A DNA stretch of 64,000 nucleotides, taken from the NCBI RefSeq assembly GCF_000337775.1, contig NZ_AOLQ01000069.1, positions 1-64,000 on the forward strand, written 5' to 3'. The translations under genes were made by a program, and so were the position numbers. Shown here in pieces: positions 25,814-32,591 of this stretch; position 1 is the stretch's first letter; each line of letters begins with the position of its first letter. The notes under the pieces were generated by a model that ran no database searches, had not been told where the DNA came from, and was given only the letters and a program-made list of their open reading frames with translations. This DNA comes from Haloarcula vallismortis ATCC 29715. GTDB taxonomy: Archaea > Halobacteriota > Halobacteria > Halobacteriales > Haloarculaceae.

Positions 25814-26959
25814 ATGAGCACTGACAACACCACCGACGCGAGTACCGAGACAGAATCGAACTGCGGCGCGGGCGAGGCGCGAAGCGCCTCGGAAAGCGCG
25901 AGTAGCGCGGAACGGAGTTCCGCGGACCGTTCGAGCGGGCAAGGCCCGCGAGAAGACGGCACCGTCGCGAGCGCTGACAGCAGCTCGAAATGCGGCGCAA
26001 GCGCCTCCACGAGCGAGGCGAGTACGTCGACGGAAACGAGCACGGAGGCCGACGACACCAGTTCGAAGTGCGGTGCCAGCAGTTCCTCGTCGTCATCCAG
26101 CAGTAGTTCCTGCGGCGCGTCATCGTCGTCAGACTCTTCGGACGAAGAGGAAGAAGTCGGTGCGACCGTCGACGATTTCGACGCCGAACCGGGCCAGCTC
26201 ATCGCCGTCGGCCTCGGTCCCGGCCAGCCCGACGGAATGACCGCCCGCGCCCGCTCTGCGCTGCTGGACGCCGAGCACATTGTCGGCTACACGACTTACG
26301 TCGAACTGCTGCCCGACGAGGTGACCGACGCCGCCGAGGACATCTACAACACGCCGATGTGTGGCGAGGTGTCCCGAACGGAGGAGGCCATCGACCGTGC
26401 GCTGGCGGGCAACGACGTGGCGATTATCGGCAGCGGCGACCCGAACGTGTACGCGCTGGCCGGCCTCGCGCTGGAGATCATCGAGTCCAAAGGCGCGACG
26501 GCGACGATGCTTGATTTCGACGTAGTCCCCGGCGTCCCGGCAGCCCAGTCATGTGCGGCTCGCGTCGGCGCGCCGCTGGTCAACGACACCGTCTCTATCT
26601 CGCTGTCGGACCACCTCACCGACATGCCGACCATCGAGTCACGGCTCCACGCCGCCGCGAAAGAGGGCTTTACCATCACCATCTACAACCCCTGGAGCCG
26701 GAAACGGCGGGACAACTACGAGAAGTGCTGTGAGATTCTCCTGGAACACCGCGACCCGGAGACGCCCGTTGGTGTCGTCCACGCCGCCGGCCGCGAGGAC
26801 GAGCAGGTCGAGATCGTCGAACTCGGCGAACTCCCCGAACTCGGTGAAACAGACCTCGTCGACATGACCACAACCCTGCTCGTGGGCAACGAGGACACCT
26901 ACGTCTGGGACGACCGGATGGTGACCCCGCGGGGCTACGAGACCAAGTACGACTACTGA
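25814..26959 (+). CDS. cbiH: Cobalt-precorrin-3 C17-methyltransferase, copy 2, with Cys-Gly-Ala repeat tail
   Basis: Protein of 381 residues. The C-terminal 255 form a complete CbiH: AVGLGPGQPDGMT, IGSGDPNVYALAG, VVPGVPAAQSCAARVGAPLVND and IYNPWSRKRRDNYEKC. The N-terminal 120 are unlike any methyltransferase: Ser, Thr, Glu and Ala with four Cys-Gly-Ala motifs at Cys17, 60, 86 and 100, ending in DSSDEEEEVG. Cys at regular places in a disordered tail could bind cobalt or an iron-sulfur cluster. The serine runs use several codons, so simple slippage is unlikely. The DNA of the tail also carries three perfect hairpins (25873-25949). The next gene is a ferredoxin, two bases later. Confidence 0.88.
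   Translation: MSTDNTTDASTETESNCGAGEARSASESASSAERSSADRSSGQGPREDGTVASADSSSKCGASASTSEASTSTETSTEADDTSSKCGASSSSSSSSSSSCGASSSSDSSDEEEEVGATVDDFDAEPGQLIAVGLGPGQPDGMTARARSALLDAEHIVGYTTYVELLPDEVTDAAEDIYNTPMCGEVSRTEEAIDRALAGNDVAIIGSGDPNVYALAGLALEIIESKGATATMLDFDVVPGVPAAQSCAARVGAPLVNDTVSISLSDHLTDMPTIESRLHAAAKEGFTITIYNPWSRKRRDNYEKCCEILLEHRDPETPVGVVHAAGREDEQVEIVELGELPELGETDLVDMTTTLLVGNEDTYVWDDRMVTPRGYETKYDY
25873..25949. repeat. Three consecutive perfect hairpins inside cbiH copy 2
   Basis: CGAGGCGC-GAA-GCGCCTCG (25873-25891), CGCGGAAC-GGA-GTTCCGCG (25906-25924) and GCGGGC-AAG-GCCCGC (25935-25949) are perfect inverted repeats with three-base loops, spaced about 30 bases apart, in the low-complexity coding part. 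Similar hairpins lie before rnpB. Confidence 0.65.
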
Positions 26960-26961
26960 TT

Positions 26962-27234
26962 ATGTACCGAATCACCATCGACCGCGACGCCTGCGACGGC
27001 GTGTTCGCCTGTCTCGTCCGCGACGACCGCTTCGTCGAAGACAGCGAGGGACTTGCGGCCATCGAGGTCGACGACCGGACAGCAATCGAGGCCATCTTCG
27101 ACGACGACCGCCGGGACGACGCCGAGCAGGCCGCCGCAGCCTGTCCGCTGGACGCGATTCACGTCGAATCGGTCGAGGAGGACCCGGGAGCCGTCGATGC
27201 GCCGGCGAGTGACACCGAGGAGGTCCAGCCATGA
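26962..27234 (+). CDS. Ferredoxin, 3Fe-4S-like
   Basis: Small acidic protein of 90 residues. CDGVFAC (Cys-x5-Cys) near residues 11-17 and a later CP near 55 match a three-cysteine ferredoxin site such as that of 3Fe-4S ferredoxins; a classical 4Fe-4S site would need another cysteine between. It probably gives electrons to a step of corrin synthesis, for example the methyltransferases with Cys tails or the Fe-S domain of CbiX downstream. It starts two bases after cbiH copy 2 and overlaps the next gene by ATGA at 27231. Confidence 0.8.
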   Translation: MYRITIDRDACDGVFACLVRDDRFVEDSEGLAAIEVDDRTAIEAIFDDDRRDDAEQAAAACPLDAIHVESVEEDPGAVDAPASDTEEVQP

Positions 27235-27896
27235 GCGTCGAAACCGGCGCGCCGACCGACATGCTCGCGGCCCATCCCGAAACGGCGTACTTCTGGGGGC
27301 GGGTCGCCGCCGACGGCGAGTGCGAGGACGGCTGTATTACCGTCCGGACCAGCGACGAGACGGCCGCCCGGCGGCTCGCCTCAATCGCCGGTGCGGAGCG
27401 GGCCGACCGCCGCATCGTCGAGCGGGCCTACGCCCACGACACCTCGATTACACGCCGGGAGGAGGAGTTCACGGTGCAGGTCGTCGGCGGCCTTGCCGAC
27501 CGCGCGAGCGCCGCCCTCGGCCTGCCCTTCGACGGTGACTCGGGTGGGTATCGATTCGACGCGCTGGCCGACTACGACCGCCAGCTCCTCCGGGGGCTGC
27601 TCGAAGGCTGTGGCACGGTCTGTTTCAAGTCTGACGACGAGGCGGTCGGCATCTCCTTCGTCCACAGCGACGAACGCCTCCTCCGGACGATTCAGACGCT
27701 GCTTGACCGCTGTCCGGTCGACGCGCCCTATGACGACCTCTCGGAGACCTCGTCGGGCTACTGGTTCGGCGTCGACGACGACGTGGCACCTGTCCTCGGC
27801 GACTGGCTGTACGAGGGCAGCGAGGAGACGGGGCTGTTCGCGCCGAGCCGTCGGCGCAAGCTCCGGAAAAGCATCGAGCGAGTCCGAGAACGATGA
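27231..27896 (+). CDS. LAGLIDADG-like protein of the cobalamin operon, probably domesticated
   Basis: Protein of 221 residues without an intein. Two repeats recall LAGLIDADG endonucleases: AYFWGRVAADGE (19-30, with Asp28 in the catalytic position) and LLRGLLEGCGTV (119-130), where the second catalytic Asp is replaced by Cys127. Each is followed by the family's helix-strand continuation, such as SDERLLRTIQTLLDRC. Loss of one catalytic Asp suggests no cleavage, as in bacterial WhiA, a regulator derived from the same fold. It overlaps its neighbours by four bases at both ends, so it belongs to the operon. It may bind DNA, RNA or tetrapyrrole; function unknown. Confidence 0.6.
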   Translation: MSVETGAPTDMLAAHPETAYFWGRVAADGECEDGCITVRTSDETAARRLASIAGAERADRRIVERAYAHDTSITRREEEFTVQVVGGLADRASAALGLPFDGDSGGYRFDALADYDRQLLRGLLEGCGTVCFKSDDEAVGISFVHSDERLLRTIQTLLDRCPVDAPYDDLSETSSGYWFGVDDDVAPVLGDWLYEGSEETGLFAPSRRRKLRKSIERVRER

Positions 27897-29116
27897 GCGA
27901 AGCCATCACTGCCCCCGAGACGCTGGGTGACGAAGCCGTGCTGCTGGTCGGCCACGGCTCCCGGCGCGAGAAGTCGAACGAACAGGTTCGCGACCTTGCA
28001 GTCGAGCTAGAGGGGCGACTGGGTATCCCGGTCGACGCGGCCTTTCTCGAACTCGCGGAGCCGGCCATCGACGAGGCTATCGCGGGGCTGGCCGGGGCGG
28101 TCTCTCAGGTATCGGTGGTCCACCTCTCACTGTTCGCCGCCAGCCACGTCAAAAACGATGTGCCCCTGGCCGTCGAGCAGGCCCGCGAGGCCCATCCCGA
28201 ACTGACGATCAACAACGGCGCACACCTTGGCGTCCACCCGGCGCTGCTCGACCTTCTCGACGACCGTGCGGCGACTGTCGAGGCCGAACTGGGCGTCGAC
28301 CGCGAGGCCGACGAGGTGGCCGCCGTCATCTGTGCTCGCGGGTCCAGCGACCCGGACGCCAACGCCGACGTGCACAAGCTCGCCCGCCTGCTGTACGAGG
28401 GTCGTGAGTTCGACCGCGTGGAGGCCTCGTTCATCGGCGTCACCGAGCCGTTGCTGGATGACACGCTCCACGACATCGCCAAGACCCGACCCGACGCTGT
28501 CGTCGTCATCCCATATATGCTCGGCGACGGCGTACTGACCGGCCGTATCAAGGACGGCGCGCGGGAGTTCGACGAGGAGTACCCCTACGTCGACGCCGCG
28601 CCGGGCGAGCCACTCGGGACAGACACGCGCCTGCTCGACGTGCTGGGCGACCGCTGGCAAGAAGCCCGAACCGGCAGCGTCGAGATGTCCTGTGACACCT
28701 GCAAGTACAAGGTCGAACTCGACGGCTACGAGGAAGACCAGGGCGGCGCTCGCGCGATGCTGCGGGCGCTGACCCACCAGGCCGAACACGCCGACCGCGA
28801 GAACGTCGACGACGACCCGCACGTCCACGACGCGCCCGAGAAACACGTCGCCGTCTGCACAAACCAGACCTGTGCTCAAGACGGCGCCCCAGCGGTCCTC
28901 GAACGGCTCCGGCAGGCCGCCCGCGACAGCGACCAGTGTGACGCCCGCATCACGCGGTCATCGTGTCTCGGCCGCTGTGGCGAGGGCCCGATGGTCGCCG
29001 TCTACCCCGACGGCGTCTGGTACGGCGGCGTCGAAGACGAGGATGCCGCCGAGATTGTGTCCTCGCATCTGGACCGCGACCGTATCGTGAGCGAACTCGT
29101 CGACCAGACCCTTTGA
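27893..29116 (+). CDS. cbiX: CbiX-type cobaltochelatase fused to a thioredoxin-like 2Fe-2S domain
   Basis: Protein of 407 residues. The first CbiX module (about 14-130) has both metal-binding histidines, in LLVGHGSRREKS and FAASHVKNDVP. The second (140-255) keeps the fold but has ARGSSDPD and LGDGVLTGRI, so its histidines are lost. A CDTCKY motif links to a C-terminal 2Fe-2S ferredoxin of the thioredoxin fold (CTNQTCAQDGA and SSCLGRCGEGP). It inserts cobalt into sirohydrochlorin in the early-cobalt route. The Fe-S domain may sense redox state or supply electrons. It overlaps the previous gene by ATGA. Confidence 0.85.
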   Translation: MSEAITAPETLGDEAVLLVGHGSRREKSNEQVRDLAVELEGRLGIPVDAAFLELAEPAIDEAIAGLAGAVSQVSVVHLSLFAASHVKNDVPLAVEQAREAHPELTINNGAHLGVHPALLDLLDDRAATVEAELGVDREADEVAAVICARGSSDPDANADVHKLARLLYEGREFDRVEASFIGVTEPLLDDTLHDIAKTRPDAVVVIPYMLGDGVLTGRIKDGAREFDEEYPYVDAAPGEPLGTDTRLLDVLGDRWQEARTGSVEMSCDTCKYKVELDGYEEDQGGARAMLRALTHQAEHADRENVDDDPHVHDAPEKHVAVCTNQTCAQDGAPAVLERLRQAARDSDQCDARITRSSCLGRCGEGPMVAVYPDGVWYGGVEDEDAAEIVSSHLDRDRIVSELVDQTL

Positions 29117-29145
29117 GCATACACCCATACAACACTACGACACCC

Positions 29146-29517
29146 ATGAGCTGCTACGAAATCGAGGCCCTCCGACTGGGCCTCATGAACGTTCTCGGTA
29201 CCGAAGACGACCACGCCCGCCAGCACGCCGAACAGGAGCTGGAGGGGCACATGACCGGCCCTATCGAGGCGCTTGCCGGCGCGGAGACGCTTGCCGCAAT
29301 CGAGCGGCATCTCGACGCCGCGCTTGTCGACCTCGAAGAAGAAATCGCCGCGACCCCCGAAGACGACTCCGAATACGACTACCTCCGGGGGCGACTCGTC
29401 GCCGTCCGCGACGCCGAGCGGGCGGTGTCGCGCATCACCATGCAGGGCGAGGATGTCCTCGCCGGACTCGGCGAGGCCCACGACGTGCTTCACGAGGCCT
29501 TCCCAGTCGATGAGTAG
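29146..29517 (+). CDS. DUF3209 protein of the cobalamin operon
   Basis: Soluble helical protein of 123 residues beginning MSCYEIEALRLGLMNVLG, the signature I recall for DUF3209, a family found beside cbi genes in haloarchaea. It is acidic and Ala-rich, with helices across 20-110. There is no obvious catalytic residue; Cys3 and a few histidines could bind metal. It starts 29 bases after cbiX and overlaps the next gene by eight bases. A scaffold or metal-delivery role would fit but is a guess. ATG 29146 is chosen; longer frames run inside cbiX. Confidence 0.75.
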   Translation: MSCYEIEALRLGLMNVLGTEDDHARQHAEQELEGHMTGPIEALAGAETLAAIERHLDAALVDLEEEIAATPEDDSEYDYLRGRLVAVRDAERAVSRITMQGEDVLAGLGEAHDVLHEAFPVDE

Positions 29518-30769
29518 CCAGCGCATCCCGACCGCCGACCTCGGGGACGTAGCACCAGCCCGGTCGCGCCACCAGGGACGGCGCTCGGCGGTCACGCTGA
29601 CCGATGGCTTCGCCGTCGTCGGCACTGCTGACGGAGACCTGCAGGCATTCGACGTGTCGACGGACTCCGGCCCGCCACGGCAGCGCTGGCAGTACGACAC
29701 CGATGGCGAACCGAGTGTCGTTGCTGCGGTCCCATTCGACGGCGGCGTCGTCGTCGGCGAACGCAGCGCTCGCGGCGAAATCCGCTGTCACGATGCCAAC
29801 GGAGATCTGCGATGGCGGTACGAAACCCGGACCGACCTGGGCGACCCACAGCAGGAGACGCGCTTCCTGCTCCCCTTCGTGGCCAGCCTTACGGCTGTCG
29901 GTGACCGCTGCTACGCCGCCGCCCGGCGGTACGAACGCCGGACAGACGACGACGGAAACGACCTGCGCCACTTCGAGAGCGTCGTCTATGCCTTTGGACC
30001 CGATGGAACCATCGACTGGAGCCACCGGACCGACGGCTCCCCAATCTCGATCGACGCTGACGAGAACCGCATCGCCGTCGCGTACAACCGGTGTCCCGGT
30101 GACCACCAGCACGGCCTCGTCGTCCTCGACGCCGACGACGGCGACCCGCGCTGGATGTGGGACCCCGGGACCGACGGCCAGCGCCGCGTCGGTGACGTTG
30201 CGCTGCTGGCTGACGGCGCTGTCGTCTCCAGCCACGGCGACTACTGTGGCTATCGGCTCGACAGCGGCGGTCGGGAGCGCTGGCGCGTCCCGCTGGCGAC
30301 GCCGACCGACGTAGGCGGGGACACCGTCTACGCCTACCCGAACCACGTCCACGCGACGGACAACGGCGCGGTCTTTATCACCGGCAACACCTACCCCGAG
30401 GAGGGCCGCGAGACAGACGCTCGGCATCCGAGCGAGCATACCGCTATCGGCGTCTCGACCGACGGCGACCACCGCTGGGACGCGCCTGTCGGCGGTTTTG
30501 CCAGCGGACTTGGCACCGACGGCTCGCTACTCGCGGTCCCCGGCGCGCAGAACTTCCGGGACCGCGACGCCGACGACCACGCACTGCGGCTGTTCGATGT
30601 CGTCGACGGTCCCATCGACACGCTGGACGCGGACGGTGTCGTGACAGCGGCCGCGGTCTCTGATGGGACCGCTGTCGCCGTTGAGGAGCCGGTCGTCTAC
30701 CACGACGAGGGCCGCGAGCGCGGCGCGTATCGGCTGCATCGAGTTGGGATAGCACAGCTTTCTTGTTGA
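29510..30769 (+). CDS. PQQ-type beta-propeller protein
   Basis: Protein of 419 residues with repeated short strands of the quinoprotein/BamB propeller form: AVVGTADGDLQAFDV, GVVVGERSARGEIRCHDANGD, VVLDADDGDPRW and AVVSSHGDYCGYRLD. Aspartate-rich turns follow each blade. There is no signal peptide, so it is probably cytoplasmic. Binding partner unknown; such propellers often act as scaffolds. It is the last gene of the operon that starts at site 2, overlapping DUF3209 by eight bases. ATG 29510 is preferred; the frame upstream is a shadow. Confidence 0.7.
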   Translation: MSSQRIPTADLGDVAPARSRHQGRRSAVTLTDGFAVVGTADGDLQAFDVSTDSGPPRQRWQYDTDGEPSVVAAVPFDGGVVVGERSARGEIRCHDANGDLRWRYETRTDLGDPQQETRFLLPFVASLTAVGDRCYAAARRYERRTDDDGNDLRHFESVVYAFGPDGTIDWSHRTDGSPISIDADENRIAVAYNRCPGDHQHGLVVLDADDGDPRWMWDPGTDGQRRVGDVALLADGAVVSSHGDYCGYRLDSGGRERWRVPLATPTDVGGDTVYAYPNHVHATDNGAVFITGNTYPEEGRETDARHPSEHTAIGVSTDGDHRWDAPVGGFASGLGTDGSLLAVPGAQNFRDRDADDHALRLFDVVDGPIDTLDADGVVTAAAVSDGTAVAVEEPVVYHDEGRERGAYRLHRVGIAQLSC

Positions 30770-30917
30770 CGCGTTCCCGTCCTAATTTTGGCCGATAGCG
30801 GCCCGAGTGAATACTTTTTGTGTAGGTCTGGTGTTCCCGGTTTGGCTCCGATTACTGTGTTATGTGGTGTCAAACTAACCATTCGCCAGCTGTAGTGTCT
30901 CGGTATGGGTGCCAAGC

Positions 30918-31598
30918 ATGGCCGATAACACAGACCAGAACCACGAGGGGGAGTCGGAGGCGGACGCCAAGACTGATGACGACAGCGCCGTCGACGACCG
31001 CCCAACCGAGCGCGAGCGAGAGTTCGCACAGATGCAGCGCCGGCTCAATGAACGGGAGATGGGGCTCGACCAGCGAAGCGCGGAACTCGACCGGCGCGAA
31101 GAGAAGATTGACACCCGTGAGGAAGAACTCGACCGACGGGAGACGGAACTAGACGAGCGGGAGTACCAGCTCGATGAACGTGAAGCCGAGCTCAACGACC
31201 GTGAGACCGACCTTGACGAGCGTGAGGCCGAGCTGACAGAGTACGACGCACAGTTATCCGAGCGCGCTGCGGAACTTGACGAGCACGAGGAGACGCTGAA
31301 CACCTACCTTTCGGGGCAGATGGCGGACGTAGAAGAGTCGGTCACGGAGACGATGCACGACGCACTGGACCGGTACGAGGCGAGCCGGTCGGCCGGCCAG
31401 TTCGGTCCGACCGGGACGATGCTCGTCGGACTGGCCGGCGTGGCGCTCGTCGTCGCTGGCATCGGGTTCGGTGCACTGGCATCGGCCGGCACAGCCCCGT
31501 TCAGTGTCGGCGGAACGACGGCGGACCTCGCTGTCGCCGCCGTCGTCGCTGTCGTCGGGCTGGCGCTGAATCTCGGGACGGTCGCCGGAAAAATCTGA
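30918..31598 (+). CDS. Coiled-coil protein with seven-residue repeats and two C-terminal membrane helices
   Basis: Protein of 226 residues. After an acidic N terminus, residues about 35-125 are tandem seven-residue repeats of the type LDEREAE, a strong heptad pattern for a long parallel coiled coil of about 13 nm. Two membrane helices follow (about 158-180 and 195-220). The coil would project into the cytoplasm. There is no enzyme motif. It has its own upstream gap of 148 bases with no operator-like site, so it probably is not part of the B12 regulon. ATG 30918 is chosen over 30909. Function unknown; envelope organisation is a guess. Confidence 0.7.
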   Translation: MADNTDQNHEGESEADAKTDDDSAVDDRPTEREREFAQMQRRLNEREMGLDQRSAELDRREEKIDTREEELDRRETELDEREYQLDEREAELNDRETDLDEREAELTEYDAQLSERAAELDEHEETLNTYLSGQMADVEESVTETMHDALDRYEASRSAGQFGPTGTMLVGLAGVALVVAGIGFGALASAGTAPFSVGGTTADLAVAAVVAVVGLALNLGTVAGKI

Positions 31599-31610
31599 GT
31601 CGCGTCGTCG

Positions 31611-32321
31611 TCAGTCTGCCGTCGCGGGATAGTCCAAGTCGTCCACGGCTGGGGTATCGCCGTCTCCGAGCCATGCGTGAACACCAGCAATGGTGGCCCA
31701 CAGCACCAGCTGCCCGAACACGACCGTCCAGCGGTAAGCCGCAGCGAGCGCGGCGGGTACGTCGCCGTGGACCGGATTTGCCGGCGCGAGCGCGACCGGA
31801 ACTGCCAGCAGTACGAGCGGCAGCGCCATGGCCCCAAGTCGAACTGCGGTGTGGCGACGCTCCGTCCGTCGGTATGCGAGCCCGGCGAGCACCGCGACCA
31901 GCGCACCCAGCGCCATCAGGCCGGCGTACCAGGCGAGGCGCGTCTCCGTTCCGAGCGCCTGCTCGACGCCCGGCGGCTGTGGCGGCAGGACGAGCCACGG
32001 CGCGCCGGAGACGGTGAGAAAGCCGGCTCCCGCAAGCGCCAGTCGCTTCGTCGCCCCCGAACCGGGAATCGCGGGTTCGAGGAAGAAGTACGCCATTCCG
32101 AAGGCTGCGACGCCGAACAGCAGGCCCCAGAGGACGCCGCCGCCGATGCTCGCGACGGTCGTCGTGATCCCGGAGACGACGGGACCGCCCCCGCCGTGGC
32201 TGTGTTCGAATGTCTCCAGTCCGGCAGTGAAGGTGTTCCCGACCGTCGCGACGAACAGGCCGTAGACCAGCCCACCCGCCACGCCGGCCACCGCGCCGCG
32301 TTCGAGGTAGTCAGTCGCCAT
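31611..32321 (-). CDS. cbtA: Cobalt transporter subunit CbtA
   Basis: Integral membrane protein of 236 residues with about six helices (for example 10-30, 48-75, 88-112, 125-145, 155-178 and 190-215). A HSHGGGGP motif between the first helices is a likely metal site. The APWLVLPPQPPGVE stretch is the CbtA signature. It is predicted to import cobalt for B12. The start overlaps the cbtB stop by one base (TGATGG order), so translation is coupled. It converges on the coiled-coil gene at 31598. Confidence 0.85.
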   Translation of the reverse strand: MATDYLERGAVAGVAGGLVYGLFVATVGNTFTAGLETFEHSHGGGGPVVSGITTTVASIGGGVLWGLLFGVAAFGMAYFFLEPAIPGSGATKRLALAGAGFLTVSGAPWLVLPPQPPGVEQALGTETRLAWYAGLMALGALVAVLAGLAYRRTERRHTAVRLGAMALPLVLLAVPVALAPANPVHGDVPAALAAAYRWTVVFGQLVLWATIAGVHAWLGDGDTPAVDDLDYPATAD

Positions 32322-32527
32322 CAGTGGCAGGTAATCCCGGCACTGTGTCGGAAGTTGTGCAGCGAGTCGTGCAGCATCGGGTCCTGCACGAACAGCAGCG
32401 TGAAGCCGAGTGCCGCCACCAGTGCAACGGCGATGGCGATCTGTGGGCCGGTCAGTGCCCCTCTGGCGCGTTCGATGCGGTCGTACACGCTGTCCGTGGC
32501 GCGTGCGGTGTCAGTGTCATCCTGCAT
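32321..32527 (-). CDS. cbtB: Cobalt transporter subunit CbtB
   Basis: Small protein of 68 residues from ATG 32527 (MQDDTDTARA). It has one membrane helix (about 28-47) and the family's C-terminal metal-binding tail with the motif HDSLHNFRHSAGITCH. It partners with CbtA in cobalt uptake. The start at 32614 is rejected because it overlaps the operator and adds an unrelated N terminus. The gene lies 19 bases downstream of operator site 3. Confidence 0.88.
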   Translation of the reverse strand: MQDDTDTARATDSVYDRIERARGALTGPQIAIAVALVAALGFTLLFVQDPMLHDSLHNFRHSAGITCH

Positions 32528-32545
32528 TGAAATCTCGTTTGTCTC

Positions 32546-32567
32546 AAGAACAAGTAAGGTTGTAAAA
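32546..32567 (-). promoter_or_regulatory. Cobalamin-regulon operator, site 3 (cbtBA)
   Basis: On the minus strand the site reads TTTTACAA-N6-TTGTTCTT. The core ACAA-N6-TTGT is intact and the outer arm is weaker. It ends 18 bases before the cbtB ATG (32527), putting cobalt import under the same control as synthesis. Confidence 0.6.
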
Positions 32568-32591
32568 CTTCCGCCTGATACAGACCGGGGG

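Noticed and set aside
24339-26123. 594-residue minus-strand frame across the SDR gene and cbiH
   Set aside because: It runs antisense to two well-supported genes and an operator and shows no domain.
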